Positions 47,194 through 56,110 of a stretch of 64,000 bases of DNA are shown here, in pieces (within the stretch, counting starts at the first letter, position 1; each line of letters starts with the position of its first letter). Both the position numbers and the translations under genes were made by a program. The DNA is taken from positions 186,001 to 250,000 of the forward strand of contig NZ_JABACI010000001.1 in NCBI RefSeq assembly GCF_012524205.1, read 5' to 3'. This DNA is from Microbacterium salsuginis. Its GTDB lineage: Bacteria > Actinomycetota > Actinomycetes > Actinomycetales > Microbacteriaceae. The notes under the pieces are model-generated. The model was not told where the DNA came from. It made no database searches and saw nothing but the letters and a program-made list of their open reading frames with translations.

Positions 47194-47238
47194 TCCGCAT
47201 TGATCGATCCGTCACGACTCATCGAAGGAGAGAGACTC

Positions 47239-48495
47239 ATGACACGGCACACCACGCGCGCCCTCCTCGGCACGGGCGCCCTCCTGCTCACCGGAGCACT
47301 TGCGCTGACCGCCTGCGGCTCCGGATTCACCGACGACACCGCCGGCGGCGGCGATGGCGAGCTGACCTCCAGCGACGACGCGCTGTCGGTCCTCATCGGC
47401 TCCTCCGGCGAGGCCGAGACGGCGGCCGTCGAAGAAGCGGTGGCCGCTTGGTCCGAAGAATCCGGCATCGACGCCGAGGTGCAGGTGGCCAATGACCTGC
47501 CTCAGCAGCTGTCGCAGGGATTCGCTGCCGGATCCCCGCCCGACGTGTTCTATCTCGCCACCGAGGCCCTTGCGGGCTATGCCGGCAACGGCTCGATCCT
47601 CCCCTACGGCGACCTGCTCGAGAACAAGGACGACTTCTATCCGTCGCTCGTCGAGAACTTCACCTTCGAGGACGAGTTCTACTGCGCCCCGAAGGACTTC
47701 TCGACACTGCAGCTCATCATCAACAAGGGACTGTGGGATGCCGCAGGCCTGACCGATGCCGACATCCCGACGACGTGGGACCAGCTGGCCGAGGTCGCGG
47801 CGACGCTCACCACCGGAGGCGTCACCGGGCTCGCATTCGGACCGGAGTATCAGCGCATCGGCGCGTTCATGGCGCAGGCGGGTGGGCAGCTCGTCAGCGA
47901 CGACGGCACGCAGGCTGTCGCGAACAGCTCCGAGAACGTCGAGGCGCTCACGTACGTGCAGGAGCAGATGAACGCCGGAAGCTTCGCGTACTCCTCCGAC
48001 CTCGGCGCCGGCTGGGGTGGCGAGGCGTTCGGCAAGCAGCTGTCCGCGATGACCATCGAGGGCAACTGGATCACCGGCGCCATGACGAACGACTTCCCGG
48101 ATGTGGAGTACGTCGTCGCCGAGCTGCCCGAGGGTCCGGCCGGTCAAGGCACGATGCAGTTCACGAACTGCTGGGGCATGGCGGCCGACAGCCCGAATCA
48201 GCAGGGTGCGCTCGAGCTCATCGAGTACCTGACGAGTGCCGAGCAGCAGCTCGCGTTCTCGGAGGCGTTCGGCCCCATGCCGTCCGTCGAGTCGGCCGCC
48301 GAGCAGTGGACGAGCGACAATCCCGAGCTCGCGCCGTTCCTCGCCGGCGCGGATTACGCGCAGGGCGTTCCGACCAACGACGGCATCGCGGCGGTGATCA
48401 CGGACTTCAACGCCCAGCTCGAGGGTCTGAAGACGGGCGATCCGCAGCAGATCCTCGACACCGTTCAGAGCAACGTCGAATCGGTCGTGGGCTGA
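47239..48495 (+). CDS. Sugar ABC transporter substrate-binding lipoprotein (SBP_bac_1)
   Basis: A 418-residue receptor for the importer. The signal ends in the lipobox LTAC (Cys26). The mature domain has the family features GFAAGSPPDVFYLATEAL near residue 96 and the segments GGVTGLAFGPEYQRIGAFMAQAGG and YLTSAEQQLAFSEAFGPMPS near the C-terminus, as in maltose/multiple-sugar binding proteins. GGAGAGA precedes ATG 47239. The first gene of the operon, it is controlled by the LacI regulator. Substrate is likely an oligosaccharide such as a maltodextrin, given the debranching-type enzyme in the operon. Confidence 0.92.
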   Translation: MTRHTTRALLGTGALLLTGALALTACGSGFTDDTAGGGDGELTSSDDALSVLIGSSGEAETAAVEEAVAAWSEESGIDAEVQVANDLPQQLSQGFAAGSPPDVFYLATEALAGYAGNGSILPYGDLLENKDDFYPSLVENFTFEDEFYCAPKDFSTLQLIINKGLWDAAGLTDADIPTTWDQLAEVAATLTTGGVTGLAFGPEYQRIGAFMAQAGGQLVSDDGTQAVANSSENVEALTYVQEQMNAGSFAYSSDLGAGWGGEAFGKQLSAMTIEGNWITGAMTNDFPDVEYVVAELPEGPAGQGTMQFTNCWGMAADSPNQQGALELIEYLTSAEQQLAFSEAFGPMPSVESAAEQWTSDNPELAPFLAGADYAQGVPTNDGIAAVITDFNAQLEGLKTGDPQQILDTVQSNVESVVG

Positions 48496-48499
48496 TCGC

Positions 48500-49621
48500 A
48501 TGGCCTCGGCCGTTTCGGCGCCTCCCCGCAGCCGGGCGCCCCGCTCGGGGATCCGGGGCGGGGAGGCGCTCGCCGGATGGCTGTTCACCGCCCCGGTGAT
48601 CGTCATCCTGGGAGTGTTCCTTCTCGTCCCGGTCCTGATGGCGCTGTGGGTGAGCTTCTCGGACTGGTCCGGCCGCGGCAGCCCACTGTCGGGGAATGTC
48701 GGCTTCGTCGGTCTCGAGAACTACGCGGCGATCACCGTCGACGGCGGGCTGCCCACGCGCGACTTCGGCACCGCGCTGCGCAACAACGCGTGGTACGTGC
48801 TGCTGGTCGTCCCCCTCCAGACCGCGCTGTCGCTCTTTCTCGCTGTTCTCGTGAACCGGGCGATCCTGCGGGGGCGAGGGGTTTTCCGCACCGCGTTCTA
48901 CTTCCCCTCGGTGACGGCGTCCGTCGCGATCACGGTGCTGTGGCTGTTCCTCTTCTCGGCGTCCGGCGTCGTGAACGAGATCCTGTCGTGGGTCGGCATC
49001 AACGGGCCCAACTGGTTCCAGGATCCCAGCGGCATCCTTCACAATGCCCTCGGTGCGGTCGGCGTCACGTCCGGCCCCGCATTCCTGACCGAGAACGACT
49101 TCCTGGGGCTGTCGTGGTGGAACTGGCTCGCGGGGCCGTCGGTCGCCATGACGGCGTTCATCTTCATGGCGGTGTTCACCACGAGCGGGACGTTCATGCT
49201 GCTCTTCATCGCCGCGCTGCAGAACATCGGCGGCGACATCCAGGAGGCCGCCATGATGGACGGTGCGAACGCGTGGCAGCGATTCTGGCGCGTGACGCTG
49301 CCCCAGCTGCGGCCGACCCTGTTCACCGTGCTCACGCTCGGCCTCATCGGCTGCTGGCAGGTGTTCGACCAGATCTACACCGGCACGCAGGGCGGGCCGG
49401 GCAAGACGACGCTCACGCCCGCCTACCTCTCTTACTCGTCGGCCTTCCTCGATCAGGACTGGGGACAGGGGGCAGCGATCGCGTTCATCCTCTTCGGCAT
49501 CATCGTGCTGTTCACGATCCTTCAGCGCTGGGTGCTGCGCGAGCGACCGGTGTCCAAGCGGCGAGCACGCCAGTATCAGCCCAGGCGCCCGGCACCCACC
49601 GGAGGAGGTGACGCGCAGTGA
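48500..49621 (+). CDS. Sugar ABC transporter permease (MalF/UgpA-like)
   Basis: A 373-residue permease with six or more membrane helices and the coupling-loop motif GGDIQEAAMMDGANAWQRFW near residue 246 (the EAA motif). The periplasmic loop between about residues 155 and 200 is longer than usual. It begins four bases after the binding-protein stop and ends with a GTGA overlap into the next permease. The C-terminus is Arg- and Lys-rich and cytoplasmic. Part of a CUT1-type importer whose ATPase (an MsmX- or MalK-like protein) must be encoded elsewhere, because none is in this operon. Confidence 0.9.
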   Translation: MASAVSAPPRSRAPRSGIRGGEALAGWLFTAPVIVILGVFLLVPVLMALWVSFSDWSGRGSPLSGNVGFVGLENYAAITVDGGLPTRDFGTALRNNAWYVLLVVPLQTALSLFLAVLVNRAILRGRGVFRTAFYFPSVTASVAITVLWLFLFSASGVVNEILSWVGINGPNWFQDPSGILHNALGAVGVTSGPAFLTENDFLGLSWWNWLAGPSVAMTAFIFMAVFTTSGTFMLLFIAALQNIGGDIQEAAMMDGANAWQRFWRVTLPQLRPTLFTVLTLGLIGCWQVFDQIYTGTQGGPGKTTLTPAYLSYSSAFLDQDWGQGAAIAFILFGIIVLFTILQRWVLRERPVSKRRARQYQPRRPAPTGGGDAQ

Positions 49622-50529
49622 CCGGCACGACCGTGACCGAGACCGACGTGCTCGTCCGCCAGCGTCAGCCGGCGCCTGCGAAGCGGTCACCGCGCCGATT
49701 CCGCGCGAGCATGGGGTGGCAGATCGCTCTCTATGCGCTGCTGATCGCGCTGGCCATCGTCTACATCTATCCGTTCCTGGTCCAGGTCTCGACCTCGTTC
49801 AAGACGGATGCCGAGGCGGCGGTCAACCCCGTCTCGCTGATTCCGCAGACCTGGTCGACCGCGGCGTACGAGCAGCTCTTCCTGCGCAGCGACTTTCCGG
49901 TGTGGTTCGCCAACTCCGCGATCGTCACCGTCTTCGTGACGCTCGGCCGAGTGTTCTTCTGCTCGCTCGCCGGCTACGCGCTCGCTCGCCTGCACTTCCG
50001 GGGCCGCGGTGTCGTCTTCGCCGCCGTGGTCGCGGTCATGGCGGTGCCGACGGTCGTGCTGCTCATCCCGAAGTTCCTCGTGATCAACCAGCTGGGCATC
50101 TACGACTCGTACGCCGGCATGATCCTTCCGCTGCTCGTCGATGCGGCGGGGGTGTTCATCATGAAGAACTTCTTCGAATCGATCCCGGTCTCGGTCGAGG
50201 AGCAGGCGCGCATCGACGGCGCGGGCACCTTCCGCCTGTTCTGGTCGGTGGTGCTGCCCATGGCGCGGCCGGCGCTGATCACGATCGTGATCCTGTCCTT
50301 CCAGGGATCGTGGAACGAGCTGTCGCACTTCATCGTGTCGACGCAGTCCCCGGAGCTGACGACCCTGACCAAGGGCGTGGCGTCGCTCGCCTCGGGCCAG
50401 CTGAGTCAGGGCACGCAGTACCCCCTCAAACTCGCCGCCGCGCTCATCATGACGGTCCCGGTCGCCGTGATGTTCTTCATCTTCCAGCGGCGCATCCTGA
50501 ACGCCAGCGAAGGAGCCGTCAAGGAATGA
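49618..50529 (+). CDS. Sugar ABC transporter permease (MalG/UgpE-like)
   Basis: A 303-residue permease, partner of the MalF-like protein. Six helices are visible. The EAA loop reads SVEEQARIDGAGTFRLFWSV near residue 198. A charged cytoplasmic leader of about 35 residues precedes the first helix. The GTG start overlaps the previous stop, and the stop overlaps the next gene by four bases, so translation of the whole operon is coupled. Confidence 0.92.
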   Translation: MTGTTVTETDVLVRQRQPAPAKRSPRRFRASMGWQIALYALLIALAIVYIYPFLVQVSTSFKTDAEAAVNPVSLIPQTWSTAAYEQLFLRSDFPVWFANSAIVTVFVTLGRVFFCSLAGYALARLHFRGRGVVFAAVVAVMAVPTVVLLIPKFLVINQLGIYDSYAGMILPLLVDAAGVFIMKNFFESIPVSVEEQARIDGAGTFRLFWSVVLPMARPALITIVILSFQGSWNELSHFIVSTQSPELTTLTKGVASLASGQLSQGTQYPLKLAAALIMTVPVAVMFFIFQRRILNASEGAVKE

Positions 50530-52634
50530 ACTCCCCCACCTCGAGCACACCGCCACTGCAGCCGCTGCTGAGCGACGCGGTGATCGCCTTCCGCGCGCCG
50601 ACGCAGGTGTGGTCGGGCCGCGATGGAGAGATCGGCGCCGCGCCGATCGACGGCATCTACCACGGCGATGTGCGGCACGTCCGGGCGCAGCGGCTGACGT
50701 GCGACGGGTCTGCGATCGAGTGGATCTCGACGGCCGCTCACGGCGCCGACCGCGTGGTCTTCGAGGGGCTGCTCCGCGGTCTGGACGACGCGTGGCCCGA
50801 TCCCAAGGTGCGTCTGACCCGCGATCGGCGCGTGACCCCGGGAAGCGTCGTCGAAACGGTCACCGTCAGCTCGCATCTCAGTGCGCCCCTCCGGACCGCG
50901 CTGTCGCTGCGTCTGGAACCCGATTTCGCGTGGCTGCACGAAGTGAAGTCCGGCGACGCCCGGCCCCGCACGGCCCTGCTGCAGGTGACAGTCCCGACGG
51001 CCCCTCCACTCGCCGTCCCCACGGCCCCTCCACTCGCCGTCCCCACGGCCCCTCCACTCGACGTCCCCACGGCCCCTCCACTCGCCGCTGGCGCGTCGAG
51101 CGGAGCCTCCGGCCGCGTGGGCCCAGACGCGTCGAGCGGAGCCTCCGGCGGCGTGGGCGCAGCCACCGCGATCGCCGCTGCCGGAGACCAGCGGTTCGCG
51201 CTCCAGGCTCCCGGCGCGACGGTTCGCGACGAGTCGGGCGCCCTCATCGCGGAGTGGGACCTCACGGTGCCCGCCCGGGGGTCCGCGACGGTGAGCTGGC
51301 AGCTCGACTTTCACGACGACGCCCTGGTCGTGCGCGCTCCCGGGTCGCCGGCTCCGTGGAAGGCCACCGCGGCGAGCGCGACCGCGCGGGCGCACGACCC
51401 CCGGCTCGGCCGCTGGCTCGAGGTCGCGCTCGACGACCTGGACGCCCTGCGGCTCGCGTTGCCCGACGAGCCTGACGACGAGTTCTTCGCCGCCGGCGCC
51501 CCGTGGTTCTTCACCCTGTTCGGCCGGGATTCGCTGTGGGCCGCCCGGCTCGCGCTGCCGCTCGATACGCGGATGGCGGCATCCACGCTCCGCGTCCTCG
51601 CGCGACTGCAGGGCACCGCTGACGACGTCGACACCGCGCAGGAGCCCGGCAAGATCCTGCACGAGCTCCGGGCGACGAGCCTCGAGCTGCCGGGTGAGGG
51701 CATCTCGTTGCCGCCTCGGTATTACGGCAGCGTGGACGCGACCCCGCTCTGGGTGTGTCTGCTCGCAGACGCCTGGCGAGCCGGTATGCCCGAGGCCGAG
51801 GTGCGTGAGCTGCTGCCGGCGCTGGCCGGGGCGCTGACCTGGATCCTCGAGCATGGCGACAGCGACGGCGACGGATTCCTCGACTACGTGGACCGCACGG
51901 GCCGCGGTCTGGCCAATCAGGGCTGGAAGGACTCGGGCGACTCGATCCAGTGGCGCGACGGGTCCCTCGCCGAGGGTCCGATCGCGCTGTGCGAGGTGCA
52001 GGCCTACGCGTATGAGGCGATGCGTGCGGGTGCCGACCTCCTCGAGGCGTTCGCGGCCGATGCCCGGGCGATCGCCGCTCCCGATCCCGGCGCGCTGCGC
52101 GCCTGGGCGGCGGACCTCCGAGCCCGGTTCGCGGAGTCGTTCTGGGTCGAGACGTCCGAAGGGCGCTACCCCGCGATAGCGCTCGATCGGCACAAGCGCC
52201 CGGTCGACACGCTGACCAGCAACATCGGTCACCTGCTCGGAACGGGGCTGCTCGACCCGGACGAAGAGGCGCACGTGGCTGCTCTCCTTGCCGGTCCCGC
52301 GATGTCGAGCGGGTTCGGTATCCGCACCATGTCGACGCAGGCGGACGGATACTGGCCGCTGTCGTACCACGGTGGCAGTGTCTGGACTCACGACACCGCG
52401 ATCTGCGCACACGGCATGGCGCGCGCCGGTCTGCTCACGCCTGCTCGCGCGGTCGTCGATGAACTGCTCGCCGCCGCCGAAGGCTTCGGCTATCGCGTCC
52501 CTGAGCTGCATGCCGGCGATTCCGCCTCGGCGACCTCGACGCCGGTCCCCTACCCGGCGGCGTGCCGGCCACAGGCCTGGTCGGCTGCGGCCGCCATCAC
52601 GTGCCGCGAGATCCTGGACCGGAGCGTCTCATAG
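50526..52634 (+). CDS. Glycogen-debranching-type enzyme (amylo-alpha-1,6-glucosidase family)
   Basis: A 702-residue cytoplasmic glycosidase with an N-terminal beta-sandwich (GDE_N-like, residues 1-150 and about 225-290) and a C-terminal (alpha/alpha)6 barrel typical of GH15-like and amylo-1,6-glucosidase enzymes. The barrel includes PWFFTLFGRDSLWAARLAL near residue 325, ILHELRATSLELPGEG and GLANQGWKDSGDSIQWRDG near 460. It would hydrolyse alpha-1,6 or related glucosidic links in the imported sugar. A repeat-rich linker (residues about 156-213) interrupts the N-terminal domain. It overlaps the permease stop by ATGA. Start at 50526 rather than the long open frame. Confidence 0.85.
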   Translation: MNSPTSSTPPLQPLLSDAVIAFRAPTQVWSGRDGEIGAAPIDGIYHGDVRHVRAQRLTCDGSAIEWISTAAHGADRVVFEGLLRGLDDAWPDPKVRLTRDRRVTPGSVVETVTVSSHLSAPLRTALSLRLEPDFAWLHEVKSGDARPRTALLQVTVPTAPPLAVPTAPPLAVPTAPPLDVPTAPPLAAGASSGASGRVGPDASSGASGGVGAATAIAAAGDQRFALQAPGATVRDESGALIAEWDLTVPARGSATVSWQLDFHDDALVVRAPGSPAPWKATAASATARAHDPRLGRWLEVALDDLDALRLALPDEPDDEFFAAGAPWFFTLFGRDSLWAARLALPLDTRMAASTLRVLARLQGTADDVDTAQEPGKILHELRATSLELPGEGISLPPRYYGSVDATPLWVCLLADAWRAGMPEAEVRELLPALAGALTWILEHGDSDGDGFLDYVDRTGRGLANQGWKDSGDSIQWRDGSLAEGPIALCEVQAYAYEAMRAGADLLEAFAADARAIAAPDPGALRAWAADLRARFAESFWVETSEGRYPAIALDRHKRPVDTLTSNIGHLLGTGLLDPDEEAHVAALLAGPAMSSGFGIRTMSTQADGYWPLSYHGGSVWTHDTAICAHGMARAGLLTPARAVVDELLAAAEGFGYRVPELHAGDSASATSTPVPYPAACRPQAWSAAAAITCREILDRSVS
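50991..51086 (+). repeat. Four 24-base tandem repeats inside the debranching enzyme gene
   Basis: Four near-identical units (50991-51014, 51015-51038, 51039-51062, 51063-51086) encode VPTAPPLA, VPTAPPLA, VPTAPPLD, VPTAPPLA. Only one or two bases differ between units. Because 24 is a multiple of three, unit loss or gain keeps the frame. Confidence 0.95.
51093..51164 (+). repeat. Two 36-base tandem repeats following the first array
   Basis: Units 51093-51128 and 51129-51164 encode ASSGASGRVGPD and ASSGASGGVGAA. They share their first 21 bases and most of the remainder. Together with the preceding 24-base array they form a low-complexity linker of about 60 residues. Confidence 0.85.
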
Positions 52635-52655
52635 ACCGCTGCGCCGGACTGCGCG

Positions 52656-53147
52656 TCAGTCGACTTTGGCGACTGTCCCGCCGGTGAGTCGCACGAGCTC
52701 GTGGTAGGTCAGCGGGAAAACGGTATGCGGCGTGCCGCCGGCCGCCCAGATCTCGGGGTAGCGCGCGAGGTCCTCGTCCACGATGGTCGTGAGGGGAGCC
52801 GGATGCCCCGTCGGGGCGACGCCGCCGATCGCCTGGCCGGTGGCATCCCGAACCTGTTCGGGGGTGGCCCGCGTGATCCGGGTGCGGCCCAGGCGCTCCG
52901 CCAGCGCTGCCGTGTCGACGCGGTGCGCGCCGCTGGTCATCACCAGCAGCGGCTCACCGGCGCTCCAGAAGACGAGGCTGTTCGCGATGGCGCCGACCTC
53001 GACCCCGAGCGCCGCTGCGGCGAGCGCAGCGGTGGCCGCGGCATCCGGAAGCACCACGATGTCGCCGGCGATGCCGGAGGCGCGGAGGGCGTCATGGACG
53101 AGCCGGCTGCGCGTGGGAAGGTCGACGGGGGCGGGTGTCTCTGTCAC
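52656..53147 (-). CDS. YbaK/EbsC-type aminoacyl-tRNA deacylase
   Basis: A 163-residue editing-domain protein. It has IANSLVFWSAGEPLLVMTSGAHRVD in the core, the catalytic GGVAPTGHPAP near residue 108 and TPHTVFPLTYHELVRLTGG at the C-terminus, as in YbaK and ProX. It would clear mischarged tRNA (for example Cys- or Ala-tRNAPro). TAGGGT ends six bases before the GTG start, giving another leaderless gene. It is convergent with the debranching enzyme gene. Confidence 0.88.
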   Translation of the reverse strand: MTETPAPVDLPTRSRLVHDALRASGIAGDIVVLPDAAATAALAAAALGVEVGAIANSLVFWSAGEPLLVMTSGAHRVDTAALAERLGRTRITRATPEQVRDATGQAIGGVAPTGHPAPLTTIVDEDLARYPEIWAAGGTPHTVFPLTYHELVRLTGGTVAKVD

Positions 53148-53156
53148 GGCTCCACC

Positions 53157-53960
53157 CTACGAGGGAGCGGTCAGACCGCGCGCGAGGATCTCGCCGTGCG
53201 GCATCAGCAGCCAGCCGTCCTCGGATGCCGCCCATTCGCGCCAGCCGTCCGAGATGCGCTGCAGCAGCGCGTCGTCGGCGCCCGTCTCGCGCGCCGCATC
53301 CGCGAACGCCGACTGCCGCACGCGGTCGGCCCACATGCCGCCCCACCACGCACGGTCGGCCCCGTCCTCGAAGAGCCACGTCGAGGCCGTCGCGCGGACG
53401 TCGGTGAAGCCGGCCTCGCGCGCCCAGGCCTTCAGCCGGCGCCCGGCAGCGGGTTCGCCGGCGACGCTGCGGTGCGTCGCGATGTACAGAGCGAGCCACT
53501 CGTCGAGGGCGGGGATGAGCGGGTACCAGATCACGCCCAGGTAGTCCACGTCGCGCGCCGCGACCAGACCGCCGGAGCCGGCCACGCGACCAAGCTCTCG
53601 CAGCATGTCGACGGGCCGCTCCACGTGCTGCAGCACCTGGTGCGCGTGCACGACATCGAACTCGCCTGCGGCGTACGGCAGGGCATAGGCGTCGCCCACC
53701 TCGAACGAGAGGCCCGGAGCCTGGTGATCGGCCGCGGCCTGTGCGACGACATCGGCCGAGGCATCCGTTCCCACCACCCGGCCGGGCGCGACCCGCGCCG
53801 CGAGATCCGCGGTGATCGTGCCGGGACCGCTGCCCACGTCGAGGATGGACATGCCGGGCTTCAGGTGCGGAAGCAGGTACGCGGCGGAGTTCTCGGCGGT
53901 GCGCCACCGGTGCGAGCGCAGCACGCTCTCGTGGTGACCGTGCGTGTACGCGTCGGGCAT
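53157..53960 (-). CDS. SAM-dependent methyltransferase
   Basis: A 267-residue class I methyltransferase with motif I ILDVGSGPGTITADLA near residue 40, an acidic residue after the second strand in VVGTDASADVV, and FDVVHAHQVLQHVERP near residue 108 (motif II-III region). The C-terminal domain is helical. It resembles UbiE/COQ5-like small-molecule methyltransferases, but the acceptor is unknown. TAGCAT ends six bases before the ATG. Confidence 0.85.
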   Translation of the reverse strand: MPDAYTHGHHESVLRSHRWRTAENSAAYLLPHLKPGMSILDVGSGPGTITADLAARVAPGRVVGTDASADVVAQAAADHQAPGLSFEVGDAYALPYAAGEFDVVHAHQVLQHVERPVDMLRELGRVAGSGGLVAARDVDYLGVIWYPLIPALDEWLALYIATHRSVAGEPAAGRRLKAWAREAGFTDVRATASTWLFEDGADRAWWGGMWADRVRQSAFADAARETGADDALLQRISDGWREWAASEDGWLLMPHGEILARGLTAPS

Positions 53961-54152
53961 TCGTCGATGCTACCGAGGATTCACACTCTGACGATTCCGC
54001 GCGGTCATTGTCGCCGGGCGCGACGCAATGTGCGCAATCGCCGCGGGGACGGTTGAACAATTCGTCGCGACGGTGTGCAATGGAGACGGATGCCGCAAAG
54101 CCGCGGCGTCTGCAGCGCACTGCCCACGAGGCCCGCCGAAGGAAGACCCGCG

Positions 54153-55238
54153 ATGATGCACACTCTGCCCCTGCCCGACTTCACCCACGAACGCGTGGAG
54201 GTGATCACCGGACGACGCAGCGGCCTGTTCATCGCCGTCGCGCTGCATTCGTCCGTGCTCGGCTCCGCACTCGGCGGCGCGCGCCTGTGGACCTACCCGC
54301 ACTGGAGCGACGCGCTCGGCGACGCGCTGCGCCTCTCGGCCGCGATGACGCTCAAGAACGCGGCGGCGGGACTCGATGCGGGCGGCGGCAAGTCCGTGAT
54401 CGCCCTGCCCGAGGGGACGGTGCTCGACGCCGAGCGCCGCCGCGCCGCGTTCCTCGACCTGGGCGACGCGGTCGAATCCCTCCACGGCCTGTATCGCACC
54501 GCCGAGGACGTCGGCTCGACCACGGACGACATGCTCGTCGTCAGCGAGCGCACCGAGCACGTCGTCGGCCTGCCCGACACGGTCGGCGGCTCGGGCGAGC
54601 CGGCGGGACCCACCAGCCTCGGCGTCTACGAGTCGCTGCGTGCGACCCTCGAGCGCGTCACCGGCTCGCCGGACGTGGCCGGGCGTCGCGTCACGATCTC
54701 GGGACTCGGCCAGGTCGGCAGCCGGCTGGCCGTCCGTCTGTCCGCCGAAGGCGCGACGCTCACCGTGACCGACGTCAACCCCGCCAAACGGGACCTGGCG
54801 CGCGAGCTCGGCGCCGAATGGGCGACGCCCGGCGAAGAGCATCTCGTGCCGGCGGACGTGTTCGTTCCCGCGGGGATCGGCGGCCTCCTGACCGACGACG
54901 TCATCGACGCACTCGACGCGAAGGCCGTGTGCGGCCCTGCGAACAACCCGCTCGCCGAGCGTGCCGGTGCCGAGCGGCTGGCCCGGCGCGGCATCCTGTA
55001 CGCACCCGATTTCGTCGTCAACGCCGGGGGCGTGATCTACCTCGACCTCGAGGCGAAGAAGCTCGGCACGCGCAGCGAGATCATGGAGCGGGTCGCGCGA
55101 ATCGGCGACACCGTGCGCCGCGTCTTCGACGAGGCGGCTTCGCGCGGCGTGACCCCGCTCGAAGCCGCCGAGGGCCTGGCCGCCGAGCGTCTGGCGGCCG
55201 GCAACCGCCGGCCGGCGCTGGTGCACGGCGCCGCCTGA
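54153..55238 (+). CDS. Leucine/valine dehydrogenase (Glu/Leu/Phe/Val family)
   Basis: This 361-residue enzyme would deaminate a branched-chain amino acid to its 2-oxo acid with NAD+. The substrate domain has MTLKNAAAGLDAGGGKSVI near residues 65-83, with Lys68 and Lys80 as the conserved pair. The NAD domain has ISGLGQVGSRLA near residue 182. The length equals Streptomyces valine dehydrogenase (about 364) and Bacillus leucine dehydrogenase (364). GGAAG lies upstream of ATG 54153. The gene upstream points away and the ZIP-like gene follows on the same strand behind a hairpin. Confidence 0.9.
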   Translation: MMHTLPLPDFTHERVEVITGRRSGLFIAVALHSSVLGSALGGARLWTYPHWSDALGDALRLSAAMTLKNAAAGLDAGGGKSVIALPEGTVLDAERRRAAFLDLGDAVESLHGLYRTAEDVGSTTDDMLVVSERTEHVVGLPDTVGGSGEPAGPTSLGVYESLRATLERVTGSPDVAGRRVTISGLGQVGSRLAVRLSAEGATLTVTDVNPAKRDLARELGAEWATPGEEHLVPADVFVPAGIGGLLTDDVIDALDAKAVCGPANNPLAERAGAERLARRGILYAPDFVVNAGGVIYLDLEAKKLGTRSEIMERVARIGDTVRRVFDEAASRGVTPLEAAEGLAAERLAAGNRRPALVHGAA

Positions 55239-55255
55239 CCCGACCTCACGCGGAC

Positions 55256-55311
55256 TGCGGTCCAGGTTCGGCAGGATACGGATGCCGCAAACCGGCCGAA
55301 CCTGGACCGCA
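55256..55311. terminator. 17-base inverted repeat between the dehydrogenase and the ZIP-like gene
   Basis: Perfect arms of 17 bases (55256-55272 and 55295-55311) around a 22-base loop, starting 18 bases after the dehydrogenase stop. It can act as a terminator for that gene and lies just before the -10 (TAGGTT) of the ZIP-like gene. There is no T tract. Confidence 0.6.
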
Positions 55312-55340
55312 CGATCCGGGCCGACCGCTAGGTTGGCGCC

Positions 55341-56102
55341 ATGGACGGCATCTGGCTCGCGGCGCTGAGCGGGCTGATCGGCGGCGGCACGCTGCTGGTC
55401 GGGGCTGCCGTCGCATGGTTCGTCGACATCCCGCAGCGCCTGGTGGCGGGCATCATGGCGCTGGGCGCCGGGGTGCTCATCTCGACCCTGGCGTTCGAGC
55501 TCGTCGAGGAGGCCGCCGCGGACGGCGGCCTGGTGCCGACGACGGTCGGGTTCCTCGCGGGCGCCGTGCTCTACATCGTCGCGGACTGGCTCGTATCGCG
55601 TCCGAAGCAGAGACCCGCCGATCCGCCGGCGAACATCGTGGCGCGCCGCGCCGGCGCCAAGCTCGCGGGCGGCACCGGCGTGGCGATCGCGATCGGCGCC
55701 CTCATCGACGGCATCCCGGAGTCGATCGTGATGGGACTCTCGGTGCTCCAAGGCGGCATCAGCATCCCGATCGTGGCGGCCATCGCGATCAGCAACTTTC
55801 CCGAGGGACTCGGCTCGACGGCCGCACTCAAGCGCAGCGGCTCGGGCGGGCGGTCGGTCGCGCTGCTGTGGACGGGGATCGCGCTCGTCACGGTGGTCGC
55901 CGCAGTGCTGGGATTCGTGGCGTTGCAGGCGGCGCCGGCGAACCTCATCGCGCTCATCACCACGATCGCGGCCGGCGGTCTGCTCGCGATGGTGTGCAAC
56001 ACGATGATCCCCGAGGCGTTCGACGAGCAGCACGCGCTCACCGGCCTGTGGGCGACATTCGGCTTCCTCGGCGCGTTCCTCCTGCACGAGCTCGCCGGCT
56101 GA
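55341..56102 (+). CDS. ZIP-like metal transporter
   Basis: A 253-residue membrane protein with about eight hydrophobic segments. The middle shows a DGIPESIVMGLSVLQGG pattern (conserved helix of ZIP transporters: IDGIPE near residue 128) and AISNFPEGLGSTAA (helix with N-x-x-E-G). These two helices carry the metal ligands of ZIP proteins, here His-poor, so zinc is not certain. TAGGTT ends six bases before the ATG, giving a leaderless start. The metal and direction of transport are not settled. Confidence 0.8.
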   Translation: MDGIWLAALSGLIGGGTLLVGAAVAWFVDIPQRLVAGIMALGAGVLISTLAFELVEEAAADGGLVPTTVGFLAGAVLYIVADWLVSRPKQRPADPPANIVARRAGAKLAGGTGVAIAIGALIDGIPESIVMGLSVLQGGISIPIVAAIAISNFPEGLGSTAALKRSGSGGRSVALLWTGIALVTVVAAVLGFVALQAAPANLIALITTIAAGGLLAMVCNTMIPEAFDEQHALTGLWATFGFLGAFLLHELAG

Positions 56103-56110
56103 CGGAGCCG

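Noticed and set aside
49608..50525. Upstream extension of the debranching enzyme frame (to 1008 codons)
   Set aside because: It lies wholly inside the MalG-like gene in another frame; the ATG at 50526 overlaps that gene's stop by four bases.
50991..51086. CRISPR-like repeat array
   Set aside because: Units are contiguous with no spacers and are translated in frame inside a conserved enzyme.
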